The notes below the pieces were generated by a model. The model was not told the origin of the DNA, made no database searches, and saw only the letters and a program-made list of their open reading frames with translations. A DNA stretch of 64,000 nt from Pseudomonas maumuensis (GTDB lineage Bacteria; Pseudomonadota; Gammaproteobacteria; Pseudomonadales; Pseudomonadaceae): positions 5,208,001 to 5,272,000 of the forward strand of contig NZ_CP077077.1 of assembly GCF_019139675.1 (NCBI RefSeq), written 5' to 3'. A program made the translations under genes and the position numbers. Position 1 is the stretch's first letter. The number at the start of each line of letters is the position of its first letter. This document shows positions 1 to 11,802 of the stretch, piece after piece.

Positions 1-361
1 CAGGAATGCCCACGCCGTCGGCGGTGGAAATCAGATAGCCCGCGATCATCACCGCGAACAGCCCCAGGTAAAGCGCCAGATGGCCCAGCTTGGCGGCCAG
101 ACGGGTGACCTTGCCATGGTTGGCAGGTGCCGGTGGCGGCGGGCTGACAAAACGCCAGAAGACTCGCAGCAGCATCACTGTCAGTAACACCAGGCCGATG
201 CTCTTGTGCAAGTCCGGGCCGGACTTGCGCCATGGGTCGTAGTAATCAAGGCCGACCATCCACAAGCCAAGGCCAAACAGCCCGAAGACCGCCAGCGCCA
301 CACCCCAGTGCAACACGATGCTGACCAGGCCATAGCGAGAAGGTGAGTTGCGCAGTTGCAT
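1..361 (-). CDS. Cytochrome b561 family protein, 3' end outside window
   Basis: Reading the minus strand from the ATG at 359-361 gives MQLRNSPSRYGLVSIVLHWG, then a hydrophobic helix, the segment GPDLHKSIGLVLL and further membrane segments, running off the window edge. The N-terminal RYGxxxIxLHW pattern and the histidine in DLHKSIG are typical of bacterial cytochrome b561 proteins, small four-helix di-haem membrane proteins that pass electrons between quinones and periplasmic or membrane acceptors. The haem-ligand assignment is by family knowledge. About 120 residues are visible against a usual 170-185, so the last helices are missing. The true substrate cannot be told from the sequence. Confidence 0.85.
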   Translation of the reverse strand, partial: MQLRNSPSRYGLVSIVLHWGVALAVFGLFGLGLWMVGLDYYDPWRKSGPDLHKSIGLVLLTVMLLRVFWRFVSPPPPAPANHGKVTRLAAKLGHLALYLGLFAVMIAGYLISTADGVGIP

Positions 362-472
362 GATTGGTGTATTTCCCCGTGAAAGCTGTGCGCAAGACTA
401 ACGCGTAATGCATCGAATAAAAGCGTAAAAAATTGCTTTGGATTATCGAAAAACTCGATATCTATTCTGCAA

Positions 473-490
473 GCTTCCTATTAAGGAAGC
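473..490. repeat. Short inverted repeat between cytochrome b561 and amine oxidase genes
   Basis: GCTTCC (473-478) and GGAAGC (485-490) form a 6 bp stem around TATTAA. There is no T-run after it, so it is not a convincing terminator. It lies upstream of the cytochrome b561 gene and downstream of the amine oxidase gene on the same strand. Confidence 0.35.
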
Positions 491-519
491 GTTAACGATA
501 GTCGTTTGGAAGTACTGAC

Positions 520-546
520 GCCATCGGGGCAAGCCCGCTCCCACAA
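520..546. repeat. Single REP-like palindrome (variant)
   Basis: The segment ATCGGGGCAAGCCCGCTCCC is a variant of the REP unit seen elsewhere in the window, here as a single copy just downstream of the amine oxidase stop codon. GGGGCAAGCCC forms the short imperfect hairpin. Confidence 0.6.
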
Positions 547-589
547 ATTGCAGAAGCAGGTTGCCCGGCGATACACGGTGTGCCGACTG

Positions 590-2425
590 TCAGCTAGCCT
601 TGGCCTGGCTATTTACCAGCGGTTTCTTCGCCGGCTCGGACTTGGCGGTAGCTTTCTTCACAGGTGCCGGCTTGGCTGCAGGCTTTTGCACTTGCTTTGC
701 TGCAGGCTTGGCAGGGGCTGGCTTGGTGGCTGCCGGCTTCACTGGCTCTTCCTTGACCGCGGGCGATGGCGCAGCCGACGCGGGTACCGGTGCAGGCGCT
801 ACTTCCTCGGCCTTGGCAATCGGCGCGGCCTTGACCTCTGGCTTGTCGCCGCCACCGAACAGGCGCGAGAAGAAGCCCGGCTTATCCTGCTTGGCCTCCT
901 CGACCTTCACCGACTCGGCCTTGGCCGGGGCCTTGTCGGAGGATCCGCCGAAGAGGTTGGAGAAGAATCCGCCCTTGTCCTTCGCGGCAGCGACACCGAC
1001 TGCTCCAGCAGCTGCCGCGGCGGCGACCGGTGCAGCCTTGGCCGGGTCGAAGGATTTGCCCGCAGCCAGGTCCTGGACCTGCCCCGCGGCGCGCTGGCCA
1101 CTACGCAAGGCCCCTTCAAGGGTACCGGGGTAAAGCGCATCGGTGTGCTCGCCAGCAAAGGCTATCCGCTGCACCGGGCGCTCCCACAGCCGCCAGTACT
1201 TGCTGATCTGCCCCGGGCCGTAGGCCAGGTAAGCGCCGCCCATACCGGCGTCAGTGCTGTAGCGGCGCACTTCGTAGCCGGTGAACGCACCACGCGCCTG
1301 CGGGTAGAAGGCATGCAGGCGGATCAGCACCTGATCGACCATCTGCTTGTCACCAAAGGCCTGCAGTAGGCGGGCATTGTCGCCGGACAGGTTGATCACC
1401 ACATTGGCGCCGCCCTTGAGCGCCGGCTCGATCCACAACATGCCCAAGCCTGCGTTGCTGAAAATTTCGCCGGACATGCGCGCACGGCTTTCCCACACCG
1501 GGTTCTTGAACTTGAGCATCAACTGGTCACGCCAGCCGTAGTTGGTGCCCTTCAACGCCGCCAGGTGCTGGTTGTCCAGGCCTGGGGTCATCTGGATCTT
1601 GGCCAGCGCCCGCAGCGGCACGGCCATTACCAGGTAATCGGCCTGATAGCCGACGCTGCCAACCTTGACGGTCACGCCGTCCTTGTCCTGGACAATGGCG
1701 GTGACCGGCGAGCTGGTCTTGATGGTCTTCAGTTGCTTGACGAAGGCCTGGGCCAGCACCGGGCTGCCGCCCGGCAGGCGCGCGGCGCGCAGGTCACGGT
1801 CGCTGACGTTACGGTAGACGCGGCTCTGCTGGGCGAAGTACAGCAGCGACAGGCGCGATGGCTCGTCATAGCGGGTGCGGATCTGCTGGTTGACCAACTG
1901 ACGGGCGGTCGCCGGCAATTGCAGCTTGTCCAGCCAGGTGGACACGTTCATCTGGTCGAGGGCGAACAGGGTGCTGTTTGCCGCGGGATTGAGCGGGTCG
2001 TCAATAGAGCGGGCCAGGTCGTCGAGGGTTTTCTCGAAACGCTTGAGTGCTTCGGCAGTAGCGGGCTGCTTGGTCGCGAGATCGCTGGCGCTGAAGTACT
2101 CACCGTCGATCAGGTAGCCAGGATTGCGCACGAATTCCGGGGCCGGCAGGGTGCCGACCTTGAACTGCTCCAGGTACTGGTTGAGCACCGGCTGGGTCTT
2201 GCTGTTGCCGATCCACTCGCTGGTGGCCAGGCCCGAACGCCCGCCCATGCCGGACTTGGCTTCCAGCAGCGTCACCTGCCAGCCCTTGCTTTGCAGCTCG
2301 TAGGCTGCGGTCAAGCCCGCCAGGCCACCACCGACGACGATCGCCGTCTTGTCCTTGGCCAGCGCGGCACCGCTGGACACCCCGATCAATACCAACGCGC
2401 ACAGGCGCACCCAAGCAGCAGCCAT
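590..2425 (-). CDS. Exported FAD-dependent amine oxidase with Ala/Lys/Pro-rich C-terminal tail
   Basis: 611 residues. Residues 1-23 look like a Sec signal peptide (hydrophobic stretch ending ALA), followed at once by the dinucleotide-binding motif VVGGGLAGLTAAYEL and the amine-oxidase signature EAKSGMGGRSG. The C-terminal part of the catalytic domain has the FAD-contact motif AFAGEHTDALYPGTLEGALRSG in overlapping form, so the oxidase fold is complete by about residue 440. After it comes a low-complexity extension: two copies of an FFSxLFGG motif (near residues 485 and 520) and a tail of about 80 residues made almost only of Ala, Lys and Pro. The family oxidises primary or polyamines, or desaturates other substrates; the substrate here is unknown. 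The start is set by the signal peptide and a GGAG upstream. The neighbouring genes do not reveal its role. Confidence 0.82.
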   Translation of the reverse strand: MAAAWVRLCALVLIGVSSGAALAKDKTAIVVGGGLAGLTAAYELQSKGWQVTLLEAKSGMGGRSGLATSEWIGNSKTQPVLNQYLEQFKVGTLPAPEFVRNPGYLIDGEYFSASDLATKQPATAEALKRFEKTLDDLARSIDDPLNPAANSTLFALDQMNVSTWLDKLQLPATARQLVNQQIRTRYDEPSRLSLLYFAQQSRVYRNVSDRDLRAARLPGGSPVLAQAFVKQLKTIKTSSPVTAIVQDKDGVTVKVGSVGYQADYLVMAVPLRALAKIQMTPGLDNQHLAALKGTNYGWRDQLMLKFKNPVWESRARMSGEIFSNAGLGMLWIEPALKGGANVVINLSGDNARLLQAFGDKQMVDQVLIRLHAFYPQARGAFTGYEVRRYSTDAGMGGAYLAYGPGQISKYWRLWERPVQRIAFAGEHTDALYPGTLEGALRSGQRAAGQVQDLAAGKSFDPAKAAPVAAAAAAGAVGVAAAKDKGGFFSNLFGGSSDKAPAKAESVKVEEAKQDKPGFFSRLFGGGDKPEVKAAPIAKAEEVAPAPVPASAAPSPAVKEEPVKPAATKPAPAKPAAKQVQKPAAKPAPVKKATAKSEPAKKPLVNSQAKAS

Positions 2426-2631
2426 GATGGCGAACTCCGGTTAAAGAAGCGATAGAAGAGACGGGGAGCGATGCCCCGGGAGAGATGCGTTAAGAATACG
2501 TCACCTCTGCCCACCCTGCCACCGCAGTGACATCAAGTGCCTTTGGCAACTGGTATTTTTGTCAGTAGCGGTTTTATGCAGGGCCATACAGGCTTGGCTG
2601 GCACTCCAGAACCAGGTCGAGGGAAACAGCG

Positions 2632-3063
2632 GTGATCTACACGGAAGACTTCGCCAGGTGGCAGCCTTCGGCGCCGATGCCCGAAATCAGCTGGCGCACC
2701 CCCACCGGCCTGAGCATCGTCTCCAACGGTATCGCCTACAGTTCGCGCTACCAGACCGACGAGGGGCGTATCGGCACGGAACTGATCATCCAGGGGCAGT
2801 GCGACGTAGAGATCACATTCGGCCAGACGATCGACTGTCTGCTGCTCGAGGTGGACATCAACACGCTCGGCACAGCTGTCTCGACGGCCTACTGGCTGAC
2901 CCTGCGCGACCAGGACTACACCGAGTTCATGCCCGGTCCAGATACCCTCGGTACGTTCTGGCACGACGTGCCCGGCCCGCTCGACCGCCTGACCCTGTCC
3001 ACCCTGCCGCTATGCACCGTGCATATCCGCCAGCTGGAGTGGCGCCCGGCCTGGCGTCATTGA
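2632..3063 (+). CDS. Conserved hypothetical protein, 143 aa
   Basis: An intact 143-residue frame with a GTG start preceded by GAGGGA at suitable spacing and codon usage like its neighbours. The protein is soluble, with no signal peptide or membrane segment. It has many aromatic residues and acidic patches, with beta-rich stretches around residues 40-75 and a conserved-looking Trp/Pro end (EWRPAWRH). I do not recognise the family. It lies 73 nt upstream of bioA on the same strand and could be cotranscribed with it. It is divergent from the amine oxidase, and the 206 nt between them should hold both promoters. Confidence 0.65.
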   Translation: MIYTEDFARWQPSAPMPEISWRTPTGLSIVSNGIAYSSRYQTDEGRIGTELIIQGQCDVEITFGQTIDCLLLEVDINTLGTAVSTAYWLTLRDQDYTEFMPGPDTLGTFWHDVPGPLDRLTLSTLPLCTVHIRQLEWRPAWRH

Positions 3064-3136
3064 GCGGTTGTCCTGCCTCCCGGCATTGCTTAGGCTTACG
3101 CGGTCAAACCGAGCCGTAACGCCAGGAGAAGTGCCC

Positions 3137-4543
<1,407 letters not shown>

Positions 4544-4561
4544 CCCCAGACCAACCCGAAA

Positions 4562-4593
4562 CCTGTAGGAGCCGGCGCGTCCGCTCCTACAGG
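4562..4593. terminator. Stable hairpin between bioA and rsmE
   Basis: CCTGTAGGAGC (4562-4572) and GCTCCTACAGG (4583-4593) form a perfect 11 bp stem with a 10 nt loop. There is no strong T-run, so it may be a REP-like intergenic hairpin rather than a true intrinsic terminator. The GTAGGAGC core recurs at 36186. Confidence 0.5.
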
Positions 4594-4624
4594 ATCTGCG
4601 TCAGCCTTTTTCCAGAGCAAGCCC

Positions 4625-5344
4625 ATGAGACTCTCCCGCTTCTTCATCGACGCCCCACTGGGCCTTGGCGAGCACGAGCTCCCCGAAGCCCAGGCCCACT
4701 ACATTGGCCGCGTGCTGCGCATGGCCGCTGGCGACGCCGTGCAGCTGTTCGACGGCAGCGGCCAGGAATACCTCGGCCAACTGCTCGAAGTCGGCAAGAA
4801 AACCGTGCGCGTCAGCCTCGACCAGGCCCTCCCCGGCCAGGCCGACTCGCCTTTGCACATCCACCTCGGCCAGGGCCTGTCCCGCGGCGAGCGCATGGAC
4901 TGGGCAATCCAGAAAGCCACCGAGCTGGGTGTCAATGAAATCACCCCGATCGTCAGCGAGCGCTGTGAAGTACGTCTGAAGGACGAGCGCGCCGACAAGC
5001 GCATGGCCCACTGGCGCCAGGTGGCGGTCAGTGCCTGCGAGCAGTGCGGGCGCTCGACCTTGCCGGTGATCCACCCGCCCGTGACCCTGGCCGAGTGGCT
5101 GAAAAGCACCGAAGCCGACCTCAAGCTGGTGCTGCACCCGGTGGCCGAGCCACTGACCAGCCATGCCAAACCGGCCAGGCTGGCCTTCCTGATCGGCCCC
5201 GAGGGCGGCCTGAGCGAAGCGGAAGTCGAGCAGGCCAAGACCGCCGGCTACCACGCCGCCCGCCTCGGCCCGCGCGTGCTGCGTACCGAGACCGCCCCTG
5301 TGGTGGCCCTGTCGGTGGCGCAGCAACTGTGGGGCGACTTCTAA
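4625..5344 (+). CDS. rsmE: 16S rRNA (uracil-1498-N3)-methyltransferase, copy 1
   Basis: 239 residues, the usual RsmE length. RsmE is a SPOUT-class enzyme that methylates U1498 in the decoding region of 16S rRNA using SAM. The N-terminal PUA-like part (residues 1-75, with HYIGRVLRMAAGD) is followed by the SPOUT domain with the trefoil-knot signatures LIGPEGGLSEAEV and LGPRVLRTETAPVVAL. A second RsmE-like gene lies at 37678-38385; this copy has the more canonical LRTETA motif. The gene converges with and overlaps the hemolysin-III gene by 4 nt (5341-5344). Confidence 0.93.
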   Translation: MRLSRFFIDAPLGLGEHELPEAQAHYIGRVLRMAAGDAVQLFDGSGQEYLGQLLEVGKKTVRVSLDQALPGQADSPLHIHLGQGLSRGERMDWAIQKATELGVNEITPIVSERCEVRLKDERADKRMAHWRQVAVSACEQCGRSTLPVIHPPVTLAEWLKSTEADLKLVLHPVAEPLTSHAKPARLAFLIGPEGGLSEAEVEQAKTAGYHAARLGPRVLRTETAPVVALSVAQQLWGDF

Positions 5345-5958
5345 CGCACGTAGAAAAACACCGCGACGAAGTGCATCAGGCTGCCGGCAATCACGAACAG
5401 GTGCCAGATACCGTGCCAGTGGCGGAAGCGGCTGTCGAAGGCGAAGAAGATGATGCCGACGGTGTAGAACACACCGCCGGCCGCCAGCCAGGCGAAGCCG
5501 GCGGCCCCCAGGCTGTGCAGCAGCGGCTTCACCGCCACCAGCACGATCCAGCCCATCAGCGCGTAGATGACGATCGACAGGATCCGCGCCTCGGAGCGCG
5601 GCTTGATCTCCTGCAACATGCCAATCAACGCCAACCCCCAGACCACCCCGAACAGGCTCCAGCCCCAGGGCCCGCGCAGGCTCACCAGGCAGAACGGCGT
5701 GTAGCTGCCGGCAATCAACAGGTAGATCGACAGGTGGTCGAGCTTGCGCATGACCCGCTTCGCCCGCCCACGGGTACTGTGGTAGAGGGTGGAGATGCTG
5801 TAGAGCAACAGCAGGGTGAAACCGTAGATGGAGAAACTGACGATCTTCCAGGGATCGCCCTGCAGACCCGCCACGACGATCAGCCAGCTCGCGCCGATGC
5901 AGGCCAGTACCGCGCCGACCAGGTGGGTCCAGGCGTTGAAGCGTTCACCGTAATACAT
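5341..5958 (-). CDS. Hemolysin III / YqfA-type (PAQR family) membrane protein
   Basis: 205 residues with about seven predicted membrane helices. It begins YYGERFNAWTHLVGAVLACIG, where the E-x-x-N-x-x-x-H pattern is typical of the hemolysin-III/PAQR family. STLYHS near residue 60 and the C-terminal HWHGIWHLFVIAGSLMHFVAV carry the Ser/His residues thought to bind a metal. The family includes Bacillus hemolysin III and E. coli YqfA; in Gram-negative bacteria the function is poorly defined and a lytic role should not be assumed. The gene converges with rsmE with a 4 nt overlap of coding ends. GGGAGG precedes the start. Confidence 0.88.
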   Translation of the reverse strand: MYYGERFNAWTHLVGAVLACIGASWLIVVAGLQGDPWKIVSFSIYGFTLLLLYSISTLYHSTRGRAKRVMRKLDHLSIYLLIAGSYTPFCLVSLRGPWGWSLFGVVWGLALIGMLQEIKPRSEARILSIVIYALMGWIVLVAVKPLLHSLGAAGFAWLAAGGVFYTVGIIFFAFDSRFRHWHGIWHLFVIAGSLMHFVAVFFYVR

Positions 5959-6026
5959 GCAAGCACAGACCTCCCGCAGCGGTCAGGGTTCCTGAGCCCC
6001 GCGACAGGGCCCGCTCAACCATCATC

Positions 6027-6500
6027 CTAGCCAGCTGCAGATTGCAGATCAGCGTCACGCACCAATCTTTCCAGCCCGGCCAGGTCCGGCACCCGCGCCA
6101 CCTGCTCGCCCACCTGCACTGCCGCCAGCTCCAGCGCGGCCAGCGGCACATCAACATAGTTCAACTGGCTGTCGAGCTTGCACGAGCGCGGAATACCTTG
6201 CAGCAACAACGCCAGGAAGCGCAGGCCGGTATCTCCCAATGCGTTGAGCACCACCACCCGGGCCCGCTCGCCGCAGGTGGTCTGCCCGCCACAGGCGGCC
6301 TCGAAGCCTATCAGCGGCAGCCGCTGCTGGCGCCAGTCCACCCAGCCAAGGTGCCAAGCCGGATCTCCCGGCTCGCAGGCGATGGCGCGATGGCCGATCA
6401 ATTCGGCCACCGCCACGTTGGGCAACACCAGGGTGCGATCGCCCAAGGGCAGCAGCAATCCGGTGAGGCTGCTGCGCTGGCCGGCGATATGTTCAAGCAT
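6027..6500 (-). CDS. chpC: CheW-like coupling protein (ChpC type)
   Basis: 157 residues from the ATG at 6498-6500; it overlaps the end of chpA by 8 nt, the last gene of the chemosensory operon. The chain shows a single CheW domain: LLLPLGDRTLVLPNVAVAEL at the start, HLGWVDWRQQRLPLIGFE in the middle and a GIPRSCKL strand later. CheW proteins link chemoreceptors to the CheA-type kinase; in P. aeruginosa the ChpC coupling protein sits at the same end of the pil-chp cluster. The assignment as ChpC rests on that position. A GGAG lies before the start. Confidence 0.85.
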   Translation of the reverse strand: MLEHIAGQRSSLTGLLLPLGDRTLVLPNVAVAELIGHRAIACEPGDPAWHLGWVDWRQQRLPLIGFEAACGGQTTCGERARVVVLNALGDTGLRFLALLLQGIPRSCKLDSQLNYVDVPLAALELAAVQVGEQVARVPDLAGLERLVRDADLQSAAG

Positions 6501-9500
6501 GGGGTGGGCTCCACTGGGCGATGCTTTGCAACAGGACCGACTCCTGATAGGGCTTGCCGAGGTATTCATTGACACCGATGGCCATGGCCCGGTCACGGTG
6601 CTTCTGTCCGGTGCGCGAGGTAATCATGATGATCGGCAACTGTTTCAGGCGTTCATCGCGGCGGATGCGCGTGGCCACCTCGAAACCGTCCATGCGCGGC
6701 ATCTCGATATCCAGCAGCAACACGTCCGGGCGGTGCTCTTCGAGCAGCGCCATGGCGTCCACCCCGTCCTTGGCGGTCAGCACGCTCATGCCATGGCGCT
6801 CGAGCAGGCGGCTGGTGACCTTGCGCACGGTCACCGAGTCGTCCACCACCATCACCAGCAATGGCCGACGCGGCACCGGACCGGTCAACATATGCTGCCC
6901 CTGCGCCGCGCCTGGCAGGCGCGCCAGGCGCCGTTGCTGGCCACGCAGTTGGCCGAGCAGGTCGAGGATCAGCACCACCCGCCCATCGCCAAGCAGGGTG
7001 GCACCGGACAGCCCCGGCACCGCGGCGAACTGCGGCCCCAGGCTCTTGACCACGATTTCGCGACTGGGCGACAGGCTGTCGACCTGGATCGCGAACGATT
7101 GTTCATGCGAATGGGTGAGCAGCACCGGCAGCGGTACGCTCTGGCCCAACAAATTGGGCTGCACGCCCTCCTGCAACAGCTCGCCGAGGTAACGCAGCGC
7201 GTAGTCATGGCCGGCATAGCTGTAGCGCGGTGGATCGAGCCGGTAGCAGGCTTCCAGCTCCGCCGGCGGCACGCGCACGATGCCCTCGATGGTGTTCAAC
7301 GGGATCGCGTATTGCTCATCCTCCACATGCACCATCAACGCCCGGTTCACCGACACGGTGAACGGCAGGCGGATCAGGAAGCGCGCGCCCTTGCCGGGGC
7401 TGGACTCGATGCTCATCGAACCGCCCAACTGCTTGACCTCTTCATGGACCACGTCCATGCCCAGGCCGCGCCCGGAGATCTGGGTGATCTTTTCGGCCGT
7501 GGAAAATCCCGGGCGCAGGATGAACTGCAGGATCTCATGGTCGCTCAAGCGTGCCTGCGGATCGAGCAGGCCGCGTTTGATCGCCTTGTTGCGTACCGCT
7601 TCCAGCGGCACCCCGGCACCGTCGTCGCTCATCTCGATGACGATGTCGGCGCCTTCGTGCAGCAGATTCAGGTGGATGGTGCCCTGCTCCGGCTTGTCCG
7701 CCGCCAGGCGCGCCTCGCGGCCCTCCAGGCCGTGGTCGACGGCATTGCGCAGCATGTGCTCCAGCGGCGCGACCATGCGTTCGAGCACGCTGCGGTCCAG
7801 CTCGCCCTCGGCATTGCCGACCACCAGTTCGACCTGCTTGCCCAGCTCGCTCGCCACCTGCCGCACCACCCGCTGCAGGCGCGGCACCAGGCGCTCGAAC
7901 GGGACCATCAGGGTAGCAGTCAGGCCCTCCTGCAGCTGACTGTTGACCCGCGCCTGCTGCTGCAACAGGCTATGCGCCTCCTGGGCCCGCTGCAGCAGGG
8001 TCTCCTTGAGGTCGAGCAGGTCCGAGGTGGATTCGAACAGCGCCCGCGAGAATTGCTGCAACTGCGAATGGCGGTCCATCTCCAGGGGGTCGAAGTCGTC
8101 ATAGGCGTCCGCCTCGAACTGGTGCCGGCTCGAGATCCGCCCCTGGGTCTCGATATCCAGGCGCAACAGCTGGTCGCGCATGCGCTCCAGCGTGGTCTCC
8201 ATCTCGTTGAGGGCGAACTGCGCATCGTTGACCTGCTGCTCGATGCGCCCGCGGATCACCGAATGCTCGCCGGCCAGGTTGCCCAGGTCGTCCAGCAGTT
8301 CGGCATCGACCTTGACCATGTCCCCGGCCCGCTCGGGGGCGACAGCCGGGGCTTCGGCCGGGGCGGGCTCGGCCTGGGGCTGCCCGGCGGCGCTGTCGGT
8401 CAGCGCGGCGCTGGAGAAGTTGCGGATATAGTCGATCAGCGCCGTCGCCGCATGCAGCGGCTCGCCCAGGCGCGCCGCGTCGAGCATGTGCGCCAGGCGG
8501 TCATGGCAGTTCTGCAGCAGGCTGAACAAGGCCGGCGTCGACGGCAGCCGTGCGGCCGCCAGCAGCTCGTAGAGGAATTCCAGCTCATGGGCCAGGTCGC
8601 CGATGGCGGCGATCTCGACCATGCGCGCGCCACCCTTGAGGGTGTGCAGGTCGCGCAACAGGTTCTCCACCTCGACCGTGTTGCGCGGGTCGGCCTGCCA
8701 GCGCGCCAGGGACTGGGCCGCGCTTTCGAGGATATCGGAGCTCTCCTCGAGGAAAACTTCCAGCAGTTCCTTGTCGCCTTCGCTTTCCTGCGCGTCCCCC
8801 TGCGCCTCGACCGGGCCAGGGGGCGGAGCGTTGTGGCGGAAATCGCGCAGCTCACCCAGCAGCTCCACCGCCGACAGCGGTGGCTGGCCCTCGCGCAAGC
8901 TGCGCAGCATCTGGGCCAGGGCGTCATGGCTGCGTGCGAGCAGCTCGAACAGCCCCGGGCTTGCCCCGATCCGCCGGTCCACCAGCCCTTCGTAGAGCAG
9001 CGCTAGCTCCTGGGCTAGCACTTCGATGGCACCGATCGCCGCCATCTGCGCGCCGCCCTTGAGGGTCAGCACATCATGTTGCAACGCAGACAGCGGTGAC
9101 AGGCTTTCGGGATCGTCCTTCCATTGCCGCAGCGCCTGGTCGGCGCCCTCGAGAATGTCGGCGGCTTCCTCGAGGAACAGTTCGACGACCGCGGGGTCCG
9201 GTAGCTGACCTGCGATAGGCAGCGTTGTCGCGCCAGCTGCGCCAACCAGCCCCAGGGCCGCCGGGTCGAGGGCATCATCAAGCAAGCCGTGCAAGGCGGC
9301 CAGGCAATCGGGGCGTGCTGTCGGATCCTGACCGGCGGCTATTTCGTCGAACAGGTCGAACAGCGCTTCGTGGGCCTGCCGGGCGATAGCGAAGAAACGC
9401 GGCGTCACCGCAAGGCTGCCCTCTTCGACCGCGCCATACAGGTCGAGCAGGCCTTCGCAGACTTCATCCACCTGCCACAGCTCGGCCTGGTGCGCGCCAT

Positions 9501-11802
9501 GGCTGAGGGTGGTCATTTCCTCGAGCAGCAGGTGCAGTTCATGGTGCTGCGTGGGGTCGGCCTGCCAGTTGGCCAGCCGCGCCTCGGCGTCGAGCAGGAT
9601 ATCCATGCCCAGGGTCAGGAAAGTGGCCGTCAGTTGCGGGTCACGCCGGGCCCGGCGTGCCGGGTGCGCCTCGGCCTGGTGCCTGGCCAGCCTGGCATCG
9701 ACCGCCTGTCCGACCTGTTCGATCAACTCCGCCGCCCCCGGGATGGCAGCCAATGGCGTGCTGTCCAACTGGGCCAGCCCAAGGTGAAACAACGCACGCG
9801 CAGCCTCCAGCAGCGCGATCTCGGCCTGCTGCAAGGGCAGGTGATGGCCCTTGTACTCGCGCACCAGGCGGTCGAGCGCGGTGGCCAGCTCCGCCACCGG
9901 CATCACCCCAGCCATGGCGGCACTGCCCTTGAGGGTGTGCAGGGCACGTTGCAGGCTGTCGCTGACCACCGTGCCTTGAGCATCAGCCACCAGCAGGAAA
10001 GCATCGAGCCCGGCCAAGTGCCCGTGGGCCTCGTTACGGAAAATCTCCAGCAACTGTGGGTCGAGCCCATCGATGCTGGCGCTGGTCGGCGCGTCATTGA
10101 GCGCCAGCGCATGCAGATGCCCGGCCAGTTGCTCGATCTCCGCAGTGGGCGGCAGTTGGCTGGCGGCGAAGTCGGCGAGCAGGTCGGGCAGGCGCACGAA
10201 CACCTGCTGCAGGGCCACCAGGCCTTCGGCGCTGAGCGTGATGCGCCCCTCCAGCACCCGGTTGAGCAGGTGCTCGGCGCCCCAGGCAAGCTCCGCCACG
10301 GCTTCGGCGTGGACCATCCGCCCGCTGCCCTTGAGCGTATGCAACGCGCGACGCACCTCGATCAGCGCCTCGCGCAGGCCGTTGTCGGCGCGCCAGCGCA
10401 GCCATTGCCGCTCGATCTCCGGCAGCAGTTCGCCGGCCTCATCGAGGAATACCTCACGCAGCTCGTCATCGATACCGTCGGCCGCCTGGGCACCTGCCAG
10501 TGGCCGCTCGATACGCGGGCATTGCACACCCAGCGCGCTCAGGCTGGCGTGGGCCATGTCGATGAAACGCTGGGCATCGGCCAGCGGATCGGCCACCCGC
10601 CACTGCAACCAGGCCTCGCCGGCGCACAGGGCATCGGCCAGATGGGCCAGCTCATCCGCCAGCGGCTCATCCTCCACATGCCCCAGCCAGCCCTGCACGT
10701 AACCCGCGCACCCACCGAACACCTCGGCGGCAGCCGGCAGCATCAACATCACCAACGCCCCGCGCACCTGTTGCAGCAAACCGGGCAAGGCCTGCAGGCG
10801 CTGACGCGACCAGTCCGACTCCAGGCAGTCGCCGATCAAATCCTTGGCCTGTTGCAGCACGTTGAGCGACTCGTTGAGTACCAGCTGGCGAATCTCGGCA
10901 AGGTCCGAACCGGGCAGGTTCCCTGGCGAGGTCTCCTCCAGCGGGCCGACCATGCCGTTGAGGGTCGCCTCGACGTACAGCAGCGCCCCGGCGACATCCA
11001 TCAACAGCGCCTCGTCCACCGCGCCGTCCTTCTCGACCTGCGCCTGCAGCGCCAGCACCTGGTCGATGATCACCCGTCGTGGCTGCTGGAAACCCAGCAC
11101 TGCCAGGGTATCTGCGACATGGCGCAGGGGCGGTAGCAGCGTCTCCAGCGGTTCGCGTGACGGATGCTCGCCATTGACGAACGGGTCCAGGCGGTCCTTG
11201 ATGCGCATCAAGTCGTCGCACAGGGCCATCACCACCGAACGCAACGCATCGCGTCCGGGACCGGCCTGCATGTGCTCACGCCAACTACCCAGGGAAAGAT
11301 CGAGATTGGCGAGGTCGGCGGCGCCCGCCAGGCGCTGCCCGAGCTCGCCCAGCAGGCTGCCCTGGGCCAGAGGCTCGGCGCCGCGGCAGACCCGCAGCTG
11401 GTTGAGCAGCGGCATCACCACCAGCGGCAGGTCGTGGCGTGCCCCGCGCAGGCGGTCAAGGTAAGGCGGCAGTTGTTCGAGCCCGCGAAACAGCGCGCCC
11501 AGGCAGTCACCGCGGGGGCTCACCTGGCCGTCGGCCATGGCCCGCCCGAGCAACTCCAGTTCTTCGGCCAGACGCGTCGCGCCCGGTAATTCGAGCAGGT
11601 GCAGGCAACCGTGTACCTGGTGCAGGTTGTCGACGAAGAACGCCAGCATCGACAGGTCGCCCGGGTCCGCCGAGAAACGCTCCAGGGCCTGGCGCGCCTG
11701 CGCCAGGCAATCGAGGATGGGCGCCTTGATCCAGGCCAGGGCCACCGTGTCGTGGCGCTCGCCGGGCGCGCTGCCCAGGCCGGCCATGCTTACCCCACTC
11801 AC
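6493..11802 (-). CDS. chpA: Hybrid CheA-type histidine kinase of the type IV pilus chemosensory system
   Basis: 1769 residues. An array of Hpt-like helical domains fills the N-terminal 1100 residues: canonical HTLKG phosphotransfer motifs occur at His488, His622 and His1053, while a fourth has Leu912 where the histidine should be. More degenerate units lie nearer the N-terminus. Then come a dimerisation region, a CheA ATPase core ([11 protein letters not shown] about 1349, [15 protein letters not shown]), a CheW domain and a C-terminal receiver with phospho-acceptor Asp1698 ([12 protein letters not shown]) and KPYQ lysine. P. aeruginosa ChpA, which controls twitching and cAMP, is about 2470 residues, so this one is shorter. 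The GTG start at 11800-11802 overlaps the pilJ stop as GTGA and has GGAG upstream; an ATG five codons further in is the alternative. Confidence 0.93.
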   Translation of the reverse strand: MSGVSMAGLGSAPGERHDTVALAWIKAPILDCLAQARQALERFSADPGDLSMLAFFVDNLHQVHGCLHLLELPGATRLAEELELLGRAMADGQVSPRGDCLGALFRGLEQLPPYLDRLRGARHDLPLVVMPLLNQLRVCRGAEPLAQGSLLGELGQRLAGAADLANLDLSLGSWREHMQAGPGRDALRSVVMALCDDLMRIKDRLDPFVNGEHPSREPLETLLPPLRHVADTLAVLGFQQPRRVIIDQVLALQAQVEKDGAVDEALLMDVAGALLYVEATLNGMVGPLEETSPGNLPGSDLAEIRQLVLNESLNVLQQAKDLIGDCLESDWSRQRLQALPGLLQQVRGALVMLMLPAAAEVFGGCAGYVQGWLGHVEDEPLADELAHLADALCAGEAWLQWRVADPLADAQRFIDMAHASLSALGVQCPRIERPLAGAQAADGIDDELREVFLDEAGELLPEIERQWLRWRADNGLREALIEVRRALHTLKGSGRMVHAEAVAELAWGAEHLLNRVLEGRITLSAEGLVALQQVFVRLPDLLADFAASQLPPTAEIEQLAGHLHALALNDAPTSASIDGLDPQLLEIFRNEAHGHLAGLDAFLLVADAQGTVVSDSLQRALHTLKGSAAMAGVMPVAELATALDRLVREYKGHHLPLQQAEIALLEAARALFHLGLAQLDSTPLAAIPGAAELIEQVGQAVDARLARHQAEAHPARRARRDPQLTATFLTLGMDILLDAEARLANWQADPTQHHELHLLLEEMTTLSHGAHQAELWQVDEVCEGLLDLYGAVEEGSLAVTPRFFAIARQAHEALFDLFDEIAAGQDPTARPDCLAALHGLLDDALDPAALGLVGAAGATTLPIAGQLPDPAVVELFLEEAADILEGADQALRQWKDDPESLSPLSALQHDVLTLKGGAQMAAIGAIEVLAQELALLYEGLVDRRIGASPGLFELLARSHDALAQMLRSLREGQPPLSAVELLGELRDFRHNAPPPGPVEAQGDAQESEGDKELLEVFLEESSDILESAAQSLARWQADPRNTVEVENLLRDLHTLKGGARMVEIAAIGDLAHELEFLYELLAAARLPSTPALFSLLQNCHDRLAHMLDAARLGEPLHAATALIDYIRNFSSAALTDSAAGQPQAEPAPAEAPAVAPERAGDMVKVDAELLDDLGNLAGEHSVIRGRIEQQVNDAQFALNEMETTLERMRDQLLRLDIETQGRISSRHQFEADAYDDFDPLEMDRHSQLQQFSRALFESTSDLLDLKETLLQRAQEAHSLLQQQARVNSQLQEGLTATLMVPFERLVPRLQRVVRQVASELGKQVELVVGNAEGELDRSVLERMVAPLEHMLRNAVDHGLEGREARLAADKPEQGTIHLNLLHEGADIVIEMSDDGAGVPLEAVRNKAIKRGLLDPQARLSDHEILQFILRPGFSTAEKITQISGRGLGMDVVHEEVKQLGGSMSIESSPGKGARFLIRLPFTVSVNRALMVHVEDEQYAIPLNTIEGIVRVPPAELEACYRLDPPRYSYAGHDYALRYLGELLQEGVQPNLLGQSVPLPVLLTHSHEQSFAIQVDSLSPSREIVVKSLGPQFAAVPGLSGATLLGDGRVVLILDLLGQLRGQQRRLARLPGAAQGQHMLTGPVPRRPLLVMVVDDSVTVRKVTSRLLERHGMSVLTAKDGVDAMALLEEHRPDVLLLDIEMPRMDGFEVATRIRRDERLKQLPIIMITSRTGQKHRDRAMAIGVNEYLGKPYQESVLLQSIAQWSPPHA

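Noticed and set aside
3068..3136. An earlier bioA start
   Set aside because: The extra residues do not match the BioA family, while ATG 3137 has AGGAGAA in front of it.
6178..9006. Long open frame (942 codons) on the plus strand opposite chpA, and a similar one at 9289-11136
   Set aside because: Both lie antisense to a gene with clear kinase, CheW, receiver and Hpt motifs; the translations are Gln/Arg/His-rich without domains, as expected in GC-rich DNA.
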